Below, one piece after another: positions 26,201 to 32,996 of a stretch of 64,000 nt of DNA. Each line of letters begins with the position of its first letter. Positions within the stretch are counted from its first letter, which is position 1. The stretch lies in contig DLLG01000004.1 in assembly GCA_002479075.1 (NCBI GenBank), forward strand, positions 621,151-685,150, given 5' to 3'. Made by a program: the position numbers and the translations under genes. A model generated the notes under the pieces. That model did not search any database. It was not told the origin of the DNA and was given only the letters and a program-made list of their open reading frames with translations. Source of the stretch: Clostridiales bacterium UBA7568 (GTDB lineage: Bacteria; Bacillota; Clostridia; Oscillospirales; CAG-272).

Positions 26201-26730
26201 CGCCCGCAAACGACGGAGTTTATGATACGCACGGAGAATACGTTTATGCGAGAACGGAAAATAAGGGCGACGAACAGTCGGTTTATGCGGTTGATATAGA
26301 GTTTGGCTCGATGTACTTTACCTATTCCAGAGCGCAATGGAATACGGATGATATGGTATATGAGGAGCTTGTCGGACAATCGCGCTGGACGGGCTACGAC
26401 GGTACAAACAACAGGATTGGCATAATAAACCGTTCGAATTTCGAAATATGCTATGCGGCGAAAAGCAAAATCGATTTTATTCATTCCAGCATAGGAGACA
26501 GCACGATCGGGATAAAGGCAAATTTTTATCCCGAAAATTCCTCTGACACAGCGCCGATAACGGGAATTGAACAGACTGTTCCCGCAGCGACGGCGGGCGA
26601 CTCGAAAAAAACAGGCACGGCGGGTAAGGCAAACTGCTATCTGATTCTTTCCGGAGTTCCTCAACTCGGAGACTCGGAGCATTTTACGGTCATCGGAAAT
26701 GTAACGGTTACCGTTTCGCGCTACGGCTGA
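23278..26730 (+). CDS. Large secreted beta-repeat protein with YDG-type domain and shared C-terminal domain
   Basis: A protein of 1150 residues. A signal peptide (RILSLLLAVSFLAATFAVF, cleavage near AYAAEA) precedes Gly/Asn-rich repeats with the consensus I-x-I-N-G-G-x-V-x-A-x-G-G-x-x-A-A-G-I-G (about residues 240-410), probably a beta-solenoid. A region around residues 750-940 starts DKVYDGVCVNPSIS, like bacterial YDG/MBG Ig-like domains. The last ~150 residues, from VYAVDIEFGSMYF, are homologous by eye to the two small secreted proteins encoded next. No LPXTG motif or C-terminal membrane helix is seen, so it is not sortase-anchored. Start: TTG at 23278 (ATG at 23281 possible) after AAGGAGGG. 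Confidence 0.78.
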   Translation: MMPDKSKYSIGRILSLLLAVSFLAATFAVFPIPAYAAEADYTFSEGAVLLDSSYNGKNILIQNGVFSVTVSGAAGVNIIFDSVTIDRRYATDTANNSQISGLYSVATSLGWGSGTTYYAQTCPLLVTNNASVTVAFRGENNFYAGTNRCRVYSNNTYSSAKNGGGFAGIQVDAGSVLTIAQSGGTINAHGAFYVDGDNSENSSYGYSAPDGTTHNALSGGAGIGGGVAWNTTTSDSSSYAAGTPGTIIINGGNVNAFGGHQAAGIGGGLNGAATASSITINGGNVCAYGGRWAAGIGDGDSLLENWTEKCANSYAIIINGGTVSSVGGVACPGIGTTDELSSLSRSGTSGMEIHLNGGTVVAKAGYPDGFNPGGTSGYSKSDAAAAIGAGNKTNMESNSISISSSASVIASGFGHYSITENGTRHDEQPKINIDSSGYMLLGRFPELASRESRIFDLFEAQRYDAEIGGRIYQYIKYVTQPSDGSTGEIYYYCPEAPDHRWLMKAGTDGTLENATLVSIDSVESLKSEMERLLLTLWVDEESIKIDEVAAPAFFRSIAISLPNPNEHGGIYALRLPVGSLYGYTGTAVLPKSGYAVITIDAQKQGTISGELAYPSIFNIEFDSVSETLIDLDIYRDGLHTDGRDGLIGDAFMENVFAYKVYIEHDDNFAYIYARYSKEDDVTTVFESLDGLNLTLTDTVDEWIAVGTVDMTGIATKTIRLKKTDTVKIDGQMFTPSSVIYKITIVKKVLYKVELDTLDKVYDGVCVNPSISRLYSDETGGEYIPTEDEKSSVSYIFSKANGTLWIDLGANPPKDAGIYRVTATVTADTYTATSETVFVITKRNLTVSRIQNSLVYVSSAEHAGWSAPREISDAGMLYLSGVVGSDDVLATAKNVFYNDISIGYGTDKITLTGIILSGSDSGNYDTADTQTVFGQISYSLDGAIFRRKPGANSTWDKFYPVDSQLPVNADTADYHSPANDGVYDTHGEYVYARTENKGDEQSVYAVDIEFGSMYFTYSRAQWNTDDMVYEELVGQSRWTGYDGTNNRIGIINRSNFEICYAAKSKIDFIHSSIGDSTIGIKANFYPENSSDTAPITGIEQTVPAATAGDSKKTGTAGKANCYLILSGVPQLGDSEHFTVIGNVTVTVSRYG

Positions 26731-26794
26731 TAACAAAGATATAATCCGGGCACCGGTTTATATAAAAAATTTATGCTTTTGAAAGGAGCAAAAA

Positions 26795-27385
26795 ATGAAA
26801 AAACTCTTGGCAATTATCATCACAGTTGCAATGCTTGCAACTATGCTTGCGGTTTCCGTAAGTGCGGCAAAAGAAGTCGGCGGGGATGACGGTGTTACGA
26901 CATTCGATCCGGCAACTGTCGGCGGACAGGACATCAACGTTAAGGTTACGGAAATTACACACAAGTATGCCGTTGATGTAACATTCAGCCTGAGCGACCT
27001 CACAATGGGCAGCATCACTTGGAATGTAAACACAATGAAGTACGACGTTAAAGGCTCTACTCTTGCGGACGCAACGCAGACAATCGAGGTTTCAAACCGT
27101 TCCGACCTTCCCGTATACGCATATGCGGAAATAAGCAATACCTCGGATGACGACGGCATTTCCGTTACCGCGGATAAGAACAGCGCAGCAAACAGACTGA
27201 CTGTTGCAAAGGCAACCGCCGGCACAAGCACGGCAAACGGTACCGCTACGGAAGGAAATATCAATATCAGCATTACCAGCACAGACTGGAACTCCGTTGC
27301 AGCATACTATGTTGCGAAAATGGCTGAGACGAATACAAAGTCTTATAGAATCGCAACAGTCACCGTAGTAATTTCAAAGGACTGA
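26795..27385 (+). CDS. Small secreted protein of the shared-domain family
   Basis: A protein of 196 residues. A clear signal peptide (LLAIIITVAMLATMLAVSVSA) is followed by one domain with YAVDVTFSLSDLTMG, WNVNTMKYDV, IEVSNRSDLPVYAYAEI and the last strand IATVTVVISKD. These elements recur in order in the C-terminus of the preceding giant protein and in the next secreted protein. The segment NRSDLPVYAYAEI also recalls TasA/camelysin-type beta-sandwich subunits. AAAGGAG lies seven bases before the ATG. The rather plain Thr/Ala/Ser/Asn-rich composition and the strong downstream hairpin suggest an abundant structural subunit; this is inference. Confidence 0.75.
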   Translation: MKKLLAIIITVAMLATMLAVSVSAAKEVGGDDGVTTFDPATVGGQDINVKVTEITHKYAVDVTFSLSDLTMGSITWNVNTMKYDVKGSTLADATQTIEVSNRSDLPVYAYAEISNTSDDDGISVTADKNSAANRLTVAKATAGTSTANGTATEGNINISITSTDWNSVAAYYVAKMAETNTKSYRIATVTVVISKD

Positions 27386-27527
27386 GCGTGACTACATAAT
27401 TCCGCATACACAGGCGGCAACGTCTTTTGCAGAATAATAAGACCGGCGGGATCAATGTCGCCTTGAAACGATTATTGACCGTTGCAGGGAGAGCAGAGCG
27501 CTTTTTTGATGAGCGCTTTGTCTTTCC

Positions 27528-27560
27528 GCGCAGGTCCTGCGAGTCTTTGCGGGCCTGCGC
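27528..27560 (+). promoter_or_regulatory. Strong intercistronic hairpin
   Basis: GCGCAGG(T)CCTGC pairs with GCGGGCCTGCGC around a short loop; AAAAATAA follows, not a T run. A weaker AGCGCT/AGCGCT stem lies just upstream at about 27500. It probably protects or ends the mRNA of the small secreted protein rather than acting as a full terminator. Confidence 0.6.
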
Positions 27561-27589
27561 AAAAATAACGGCAGAAAGAGGTATTGCAA

Positions 27590-28210
27590 ATGGAAAAAAC
27601 AAATATTTCGGTCGCAAGATCTCTTTGCGCCGTCATTTTAATAGTCTCATTTACTTTTCTTTTCGTCCCGACGTTTCCCGTATATGCGGAGGAGACGCAG
27701 CAGGAGGACTATAAGTATGCCGTTACGATTGAATTCGGCTCAATGACATTTTGCTATGATTACGGCAAATGGGATGTTGGCGAAATGAGATACAAGGCGG
27801 ACGCCGCAAGCCAAAACCCCGCAAACGGAACAGAAATCGGGTACCCAGGCTGGTACGGCTTTGACGGGGTTGCAAATCGGATAAGCATCAAATATTCAAA
27901 TGAAAACGAAGCGGATGGCGCAGAGCAAAACCGCCGCCTTACCGTTACTCTCGATTACCGCGCGTTGACGACCGCAGAAGGAAAAGAGATCGGCGGCGTA
28001 TCGATGAGTTTTTATTCTGATGTCTCTCTAACAACGCCTATGATGCGTAGCTTTACCGTTCCGCATACATCGATGGACGATGATGACGAAAAGACCGTCA
28101 TTTACGCTTCCTTGAGCGGAAAGCCGACGGAGAACGGCGGAAAATATCTGTCGGACAGCTTTGTTCCCGTCGGTATGCTGACAATCCGTATCGGCGAAAT
28201 TTCAGACTGA
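27590..28210 (+). CDS. Secreted protein of the shared-domain family
   Basis: A protein of 206 residues starting MEKTNISVARSLC, seven bases after AAAGAGG (an upstream in-frame TTG at 27584 is less likely). The signal peptide is AVILIVSFTFLFVPTFPVYA. The mature protein is one domain: YAVTIEFGSMTFCYDYGKWD, GYPGWYGFDGVANRISI, LSGKPTENG, and a final strand VGMLTIRIGE. The GYPGWYGFDG..NRI segment matches RWTGYDGTNNRIGI in the C-terminus of the 1150-residue protein, so these two are the closest pair. Role unknown; probably part of the same extracellular structure. Confidence 0.75.
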   Translation: MEKTNISVARSLCAVILIVSFTFLFVPTFPVYAEETQQEDYKYAVTIEFGSMTFCYDYGKWDVGEMRYKADAASQNPANGTEIGYPGWYGFDGVANRISIKYSNENEADGAEQNRRLTVTLDYRALTTAEGKEIGGVSMSFYSDVSLTTPMMRSFTVPHTSMDDDDEKTVIYASLSGKPTENGGKYLSDSFVPVGMLTIRIGEISD

Positions 28211-28225
28211 CGGAGGAATTGCTTT

Positions 28226-28756
28226 ATGTTTTCATTCAGCAGAACAAAAATGAAAAAAGACCTGCGCATAGCTGTCGCCGTTATTGCTGTATTTGCTTTG
28301 GCATTTGCGGGGCTTATCTTTGTTATCCGTATGGAGCCGAGAATTCTTGATAAAAGCGAAACGGCGGGAGAACCGGAAAACCGGTCTGCGATAGTCGGGT
28401 ATGAGTCATATGAGGTTCCGGATGTCTGCAAGGTGAAGATCTGTTGCGAGCCGTTGCTTGAAAACGGATATGCCTCCATATATCTGACAAGTCCCTCCGA
28501 TAATAACGTTCTTATCCGCGCCGAGCTGTATTCGGTCAAAATCGCATACGATGAAAGCACGGGGCAGGCGACATTCCTTCCGGATAAGTTACTTGGCAAA
28601 ACGGGGTTCATTCACCCCGGAAGCTATGTCGAAAAGGTCAAGGTCAAAGGGCTGAAGGCGGGCGAGGAAACAAAGGTGCTTGTCAAAATATCGACGATGT
28701 ATGAAGCGAGCGGGACAAGCAACGGAAGCTTCTATATCCGAACGAATATAAAATAA
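28226..28756 (+). CDS. Membrane-anchored protein with an exposed beta domain
   Basis: A protein of 176 residues. A positively charged N-terminus (SFSRTKMKKDLR) and one membrane helix (AVIAVFALAFAGLIFVI) place the rest outside the cell. The outer ~120 residues form a beta-rich domain with KTGFIHPGSYVEKVKV and LKAGEETKVLVKISTMYE, resembling the C-terminal domain of the protein at 21734. GGAGG precedes the ATG. It is the last gene of the surface operon, closed by a terminator. It may anchor or receive the secreted subunits at the membrane; this is inferred from position only. Confidence 0.72.
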   Translation: MFSFSRTKMKKDLRIAVAVIAVFALAFAGLIFVIRMEPRILDKSETAGEPENRSAIVGYESYEVPDVCKVKICCEPLLENGYASIYLTSPSDNNVLIRAELYSVKIAYDESTGQATFLPDKLLGKTGFIHPGSYVEKVKVKGLKAGEETKVLVKISTMYEASGTSNGSFYIRTNIK

Positions 28757-28776
28757 TAAAATCGCAAAATCGAAAG

Positions 28777-28807
28777 GACGAACGGCTTTCAGCCGATCGT
28801 CTTTTTT
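28777..28807 (+). terminator. Terminator of the surface-protein operon
   Basis: GACGAACGGCT-TTC-AGCCGATCGTC followed by six T. Confidence 0.9.
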
Positions 28808-28870
28808 GTGCTATTGTCTTATGATATTCATCATTATTGAAGACGAAAAAATGAGGTCTTTTTCTTTGTA

Positions 28871-28899
28871 TTGACAAGGGAAAAAATGTGTGATATATT
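28871..28899 (+). promoter_or_regulatory. Promoter of the HAD-apbE operon
   Basis: -35 TTGACA (28871-28876), a 17-bp spacer and -10 TATATT (28894-28899), about 30 bases before the start codon. Confidence 0.8.
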
Positions 28900-28930
28900 G
28901 TTTTCAGCAAGTATGAAAGGACGAAAAAAT

Positions 28931-29722
28931 ATGTCACAGTCGATTGAAGAAATCAAAAGTAAAAAAGCCTTTATATGCGATATGGACGGCGTCATTTATC
29001 ACGGCAACCGTCTCCTTCCGGACGTTCACGAATTTGTTGACTGGCTTTACAAAAACGAAAAACAATTCCTCTTCCTCACAAACAGCAGCGAGCGCTCGCC
29101 GAGAGAGCTTTCGCAGAAGTTGAAAAGAATGGGACTTGACGTAAGCGAGGAGCATTTTTACACAAGCGCACTTGCTACGGCATCTTTCCTTTCAAGTCAG
29201 AAGCCCGGTTGCAGCGTTTATGCGATCGGCGAGCCCGGACTTGTAAACGCGCTTTACGAAGCGGGGCTCAGTATGAATGATTACAACCCCGATTACGTTG
29301 TTTTCGGCGAGACAAGATCGCTCAATTACGAGAAAATAGAGCACGCAGTTCAGCTTGTCCTTGACGGAGCAAAGCTGATAGGCACAAACTCCGATATGAC
29401 GGCTCCCGGCGAAAACGGGATAATTCCCGCCTGCCGCGCGCTTATCTCGCCGATCGAAATGGCGACGGGCAAAAAGGCATATTTCATCGGAAAGCCGAAC
29501 CCGCTTATTATGCGTCACGCTTTGAAAAAGCTCGGAACACACCGCGCGGAAACGGTTATCATCGGAGACAGAATGGACACTGACATTATCTCCGGTATAG
29601 AGAGCGAATTTGATACAATCCTTGTTATGAGCGGCGTTACGACGATAAGCGACATCGGGAGATTCCCGTATCGTCCGACATACGTTATGAAGGGCGTCGG
29701 CGAGATTGCGGAACTTGGATGA
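28931..29722 (+). CDS. HAD-IIA family phosphatase (NagD-like)
   Basis: A protein of 263 residues. HAD motif I is CDMDGVIYHG, motif II is FLTNSSERSP, the cap domain lies in the middle, KPNPLIM is the family-typical motif III region and GDRMDTDIISG is motif IV. Enzymes of this group dephosphorylate nucleotides and sugar or polyol phosphates; the substrate cannot be read here. The start is the ATG at 28931 with AAAGGA upstream; the longer reading back to 28871 covers the promoter. The stop overlaps the apbE start (ATGA). Confidence 0.9.
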   Translation: MSQSIEEIKSKKAFICDMDGVIYHGNRLLPDVHEFVDWLYKNEKQFLFLTNSSERSPRELSQKLKRMGLDVSEEHFYTSALATASFLSSQKPGCSVYAIGEPGLVNALYEAGLSMNDYNPDYVVFGETRSLNYEKIEHAVQLVLDGAKLIGTNSDMTAPGENGIIPACRALISPIEMATGKKAYFIGKPNPLIMRHALKKLGTHRAETVIIGDRMDTDIISGIESEFDTILVMSGVTTISDIGRFPYRPTYVMKGVGEIAELG

Positions 29723-30717
29723 AAAAAGTCATTTCGGCGGCATTGCTTATTGCCTCATTGATCGGTTTATGCTCGTGCGCAAAAACCGAAAAAAGATATA
29801 CCGCGACGAGTTTTGAATACTTTGACACGGTTACGAATATAGTCGGTTACGCGGCATCGGAGGAAGAGTTTGAAAATACGAAAAACTATATATTTTCTGA
29901 ACTCGAAAGATACCACCGCCTCTATGATATTTACAACTCATATGACGGAATTGCAAATATAAAAACGATCAATTCTTCTCGCGAGCCGGTAAAGGTCTCC
30001 GAAGAGATAATCGATCTTATCGAATACGGAAAAAACATATATTCTCTGACCGGCGGTAAGACGAATATCGCGATGGGCTCTGTGCTTTCGATCTGGCACG
30101 ACTGTCGCGAGGAGGGGACCCGTCTGCCCGAGATGAGCGAGCTTGTTTCCGCTTCGGAGCATTGCAATCCGGACGATATTATAACAGACAGAGAAAACGG
30201 AACCGTCTTCCTTGCGGACGAGAAAATGAGCATTGACGTCGGAGCGGTTGCAAAGGGCTATGCGGCGGAAATGATTGCGGAGTCGCTCCGAGAAAAAGGC
30301 ATTTCGGGCTACCTTATAAGCATTGGAGGAAATGTCTGCGCCGCCGGGTCAAAGCCGAACGGAGGGAAATGGACTGTCGGGATAGAAAATCCTTTAGGCG
30401 AAGGCTTTTGCGAGACTATCGGCGTTTGCGATATGTCGGTCGTCACGAGCGGTTCGTATCAGAGATATTTTGAGTTTAACGGCGTTCGTTATCATCATAT
30501 AATCGATCCGGATACGCTCTTTCCGGAAAACAGGTTTGTTTCGGTTACTGTCGTCTCCGCAAATTCAGCGCTTGCGGACGCACTTTCAACAGCGCTTTTT
30601 AATATGGATATTGAGCAGGGAAAAGCGCTTGTTTCCTCGCTTCGGGGCACCTATGTTATGTGGGTAACGGCGGACGGGGAAAAAGTATATTCCGAAGACT
30701 TTGAAAAAAATGCCTGA
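29719..30717 (+). CDS. apbE: FAD:protein FMN transferase (lipoprotein)
   Basis: A protein of 332 residues. ApbE attaches FMN covalently to Thr/Ser of exported redox proteins such as RnfG/NqrC. A lipobox (LCSC) follows the N-terminal hydrophobic run, so it is anchored outside the membrane. Family motifs are TSFEYFDTVTNIVGY, the substrate-binding MSIDVGAVAKGYAAEM, SIGGNVCAAGSKPNG, HHIIDP and SANSALADALSTALFNM. No Rnf genes or obvious target are in the window. It is translationally coupled to the HAD phosphatase gene. Confidence 0.94.
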   Translation: MKKVISAALLIASLIGLCSCAKTEKRYTATSFEYFDTVTNIVGYAASEEEFENTKNYIFSELERYHRLYDIYNSYDGIANIKTINSSREPVKVSEEIIDLIEYGKNIYSLTGGKTNIAMGSVLSIWHDCREEGTRLPEMSELVSASEHCNPDDIITDRENGTVFLADEKMSIDVGAVAKGYAAEMIAESLREKGISGYLISIGGNVCAAGSKPNGGKWTVGIENPLGEGFCETIGVCDMSVVTSGSYQRYFEFNGVRYHHIIDPDTLFPENRFVSVTVVSANSALADALSTALFNMDIEQGKALVSSLRGTYVMWVTADGEKVYSEDFEKNA

Positions 30718-30752
30718 TTTTCCGTGTTTGCCGAAAAATCATCAGGAAATTA

Positions 30753-30781
30753 TTGACAAACTGCCGAATCTGATATATAAT
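30753..30781 (+). promoter_or_regulatory. Consensus promoter of the matrix-protein gene
   Basis: -35 TTGACA (30753-30758), 17-bp spacer, -10 TATAAT (30776-30781): both boxes match the sigma-A consensus exactly. The predicted start near 30788 lies about 300 bases ahead of the gene at 31094. Confidence 0.85.
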
Positions 30782-30787
30782 TTTATC

Positions 30788-31093
30788 TGCGGGCATTTGT
30801 CCTGTTTTGCCTTCGCCGCTACCGGCGGGGGCAAGCAAAGGGCATAAAAATTTTGTGTCTTTTGCTTGCCGATGGGCAGATAAAATCATTTCCAAAAGAA
30901 AGGAGACAATTTTATGAAAATTGTACAATCGGCGTTTTGCACAAGCGGGGGGGGGTATCACCTTTTAAAATTAGTCAATTTAACTAAACACGTTTGCGCA
31001 AACAATTAAGCGGAACATCTCCTTTCGGCTGATGCGGGAGATGCTCCTTTCCCCTGCGTCGGCAAAAAAATATTTCAATAAGGAGAAAAGACA
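30788..31093 (+). promoter_or_regulatory. Long structured 5' leader with competing hairpins
   Basis: Hairpin A: TTGCC (30807) with GGCAA (30834), inner CGCCG/CGGCG. Hairpin B: GGCAAGCAAA (30830-30839) with TTTGCTTGCC (30861-30870), 10 perfect pairs, excluding A. Hairpin C: ACAATTTT-ATG-AAAATTGT, which puts the start codon of a small ORF in the loop. Hairpin D: CATCTCC (31016) with GGAGATG (31043), competing with hairpin E, 31028-31040 with 31051-31063. It matches no riboswitch class I could recognise. The outer pair TTTTATCTGC/GCAGATAAAA is probably only partly transcribed. Confidence 0.55.
30914..31009 (+). CDS. Leader ORF of 31 codons with a G9 run
   Basis: The ORF has a good ribosome site (AAAGGAGA) and an ATG in a hairpin loop. 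It encodes MKIVQSAFCTSGGGYHLL and continues to ...HVCANN, with two Cys and no known domain. Nine consecutive G (30947-30955) encode the three Gly; gain or loss of one G would shift the frame. It lies in the leader of the TasA-like gene. It could be a regulatory leader peptide or a small secreted or signalling peptide; whether it is translated is unknown. Confidence 0.4.
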   Translation: MKIVQSAFCTSGGGYHLLKLVNLTKHVCANN

Positions 31094-32701
31094 ATGAAAA
31101 ACTTTTCATCAAAAAGAGCATTGCTCCTCAGCCTGCTTTCAATGGTAATCTGCGTATCAATGCTCATCGGCTCAACGTTCGCCTGGTTTACGGACTCCGC
31201 AACGGCAAATGTCAACGAGATCAAATCCGGTAATCTTGATGTTGATCTCGAAATGCTCACAAAGGACGAAAATGAAACCGAGGCAACCTGGAAGTCCGCG
31301 GACGGCAAGAAGCTTCAGTTCCTCGTAAACGGCGAGGTTCCCGCAGAGGGAACGCAGATTCTCTGGGAACCGGGTTGTACATACAGCCTTCCGAAGCTCA
31401 GAGTTGTAAACAAGGGCAACCTTGCACTCAAGTATACCATTGAAATCACAGGTATCAACGGCGACGCCAAGTTGAACAAAGTAATTGATTGGACAATCAA
31501 CGGTGTTACGCTGGGAAATACGTTTGCCAGCCTGAAAGCTAACGAAAGCAGCGAATTTACAATTGAGGGCCATATGCAGGAAACTGCCGGCAATGAATAT
31601 CGGAACCTGTCTATTAACGGAATTGGCATTACAGTTTATGCAACTCAGCTTGACTACGAGTTCGACAGCAATGGCAATGAGTACGATAAGGATGCCGGTA
31701 CAGCGCATTATACTCTCGATGAGTTCAATGCTCTGACCGAAATTCCCGAAGACGTCAAGGTAGTGTATCTGGACATTGGCGCTCTTTCCCTCAAGGATAG
31801 TGACGTTACCATCGGCAATAACAGCATAGCTGATGTTTATACCGGTGTGACCGGCGACTATTATGTTGGACAGAAGCTCGATGACGGCAGAGTGGTTACG
31901 AGCGTCTGGAACGAAAGCAAGAAGGTCTATCTTGCTAACACCAACAAACCCGGTATCACCCTGTACATCAGCGGTTCTGTCAACGACAACAACGAAGGCG
32001 GCTTGCTGTCGAGTGATCCGAACTCTATTACGATCAAGATCCCCGATGCATCGAATGTTGTATTTACCAAGGACTTTACCGTGAACGGTTATTTCCGCTG
32101 CGGCTTCAGCTGGAATGACAGCCAGAAGCTGGGTGGCGGCGTCGCTGCGCATAAGATCCAGAGCGTTCTGTTTGACCACAGCACTTTCAATGGCATCTGG
32201 ATTCAGAATGGCGGCTTCTTTGCCGACAGCCTCACGCTGGACAGCTGCACCTTCAACGCTTATACAAACAAGGTGGCTCCCAATGACTCCAACCCGCTGT
32301 GGTTCTGCAATACGGGCAGCTGCGATATTACTGTGAAGAACTGTAGCTTTACTGCTTCCCGCCCCATCAAGCTTGCGGAGCAGGGCACTTCCGGAACAGA
32401 GCTGACGGTCATTAACAACACCTTTGATATGAGTGTTGCCAATAGCGCAAATAAGGAGGGTGAGCTGAAGAACGATGCAATTATGCTTTGTGCAATCGGC
32501 AATGGCTCGCTCGGCAATGTTGTAATTAGCGGCAATAAGGTTGAGAATGGTACGGCTCTTATGGCTTTCTATAATCCGGCTGGATTTACTATGGCTGCCG
32601 ATGCGACTTTCAAGGTTTCTGACAATGTCCTTGGAGATGGCGTAAAACTCGGAGTTGTGTGGAAAACCGCTACCGAATATAAACCTGATTTCGTTAAATA
32701 A
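31094..32701 (+). CDS. TasA/BsaA-like biofilm-matrix protein with beta-helix extension
   Basis: A protein of 535 residues. The N-terminus has the SipW-type signal of TasA/CalY proteins: a hydrophobic stretch then IGSTFAWFTDSATANVN and IKSGNLDVDLEM. Residues ~30-200 form the TasA-like sandwich (for example LRVVNKGNLALKYTIEI). Unlike ordinary TasA (~260 aa), it continues ~320 residues as a probable parallel beta-helix (FDHSTFNGIWIQNGGFF, LTVINNTFDMS, NVVISGNKVENG). Codon choice appears to change near 31630, with many CTG and GCC in the second half, suggesting a domain gained by recombination. No SipW signal peptidase gene is in the window. AAGGAG precedes the ATG. Confidence 0.82.
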   Translation: MKNFSSKRALLLSLLSMVICVSMLIGSTFAWFTDSATANVNEIKSGNLDVDLEMLTKDENETEATWKSADGKKLQFLVNGEVPAEGTQILWEPGCTYSLPKLRVVNKGNLALKYTIEITGINGDAKLNKVIDWTINGVTLGNTFASLKANESSEFTIEGHMQETAGNEYRNLSINGIGITVYATQLDYEFDSNGNEYDKDAGTAHYTLDEFNALTEIPEDVKVVYLDIGALSLKDSDVTIGNNSIADVYTGVTGDYYVGQKLDDGRVVTSVWNESKKVYLANTNKPGITLYISGSVNDNNEGGLLSSDPNSITIKIPDASNVVFTKDFTVNGYFRCGFSWNDSQKLGGGVAAHKIQSVLFDHSTFNGIWIQNGGFFADSLTLDSCTFNAYTNKVAPNDSNPLWFCNTGSCDITVKNCSFTASRPIKLAEQGTSGTELTVINNTFDMSVANSANKEGELKNDAIMLCAIGNGSLGNVVISGNKVENGTALMAFYNPAGFTMAADATFKVSDNVLGDGVKLGVVWKTATEYKPDFVK

Positions 32702-32744
32702 GCCGACGGATCAGACGCTACTGTCAATTACAATCATTCATAAC

Positions 32745-32781
32745 AAAACGTCCCCGCTCATTTTGGGCGGGGAATCGTTTT
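32745..32781 (+). terminator. Terminator of the matrix-protein gene
   Basis: AAAACG-TCCCCGC ... GCGGGGA-ATCGTTTT forms a GC-rich stem with A/T tails after the stop at 32701. Confidence 0.85.
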
Positions 32782-32869
32782 AAGAAAAGTTCTCTTCTGC
32801 GGAAGGGGGCTTTTTTCATATAAAACCATAAAAATTTCTTGCTTTTGCGGCTTTTATGTTTATATTGTA

Positions 32870-32898
32870 TTGAAAGGAGACAAACTTCGTGATATAAT
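32870..32898 (+). promoter_or_regulatory. Promoter of the LysR gene
   Basis: -35 TTGAAA (32870-32875), a 17-bp spacer and -10 TATAAT (32893-32898), about 90 bases ahead of the ATG at 32997. Confidence 0.75.
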
Positions 32899-32996
32899 AC
32901 GATCGGAATCTGTGTCGGCTTTGAATTGTTTTATGAAAAAACGATAACGGATGGCGCTGCTTAAAACGAAATATATGCAAAATCGAAGGAGATAAT

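Noticed and set aside
23278..26730. Sortase-anchored LPXTG adhesin
   Set aside because: No LPXTG-type motif, C-terminal hydrophobic stretch or basic tail; the protein ends VTVTVSRYG, and no sortase gene is nearby.
30788..30885. Cyclic-di-GMP-I (GEMM) riboswitch in the leader of the TasA-like gene
   Set aside because: GCAAAG and TGCCGATGG resemble parts of the GEMM consensus, but the conserved AAACC / GGACGCAAAGC order and the two-helix layout do not fit, so I only report an unassigned structured leader.
30781..30885. Closed RNA domain formed by TTTTATCTGC and GCAGATAAAA
   Set aside because: The left strand overlaps the -10 box and the predicted start point, so most of it would not be transcribed. 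Kept only as a DNA inverted repeat inside the leader entry.
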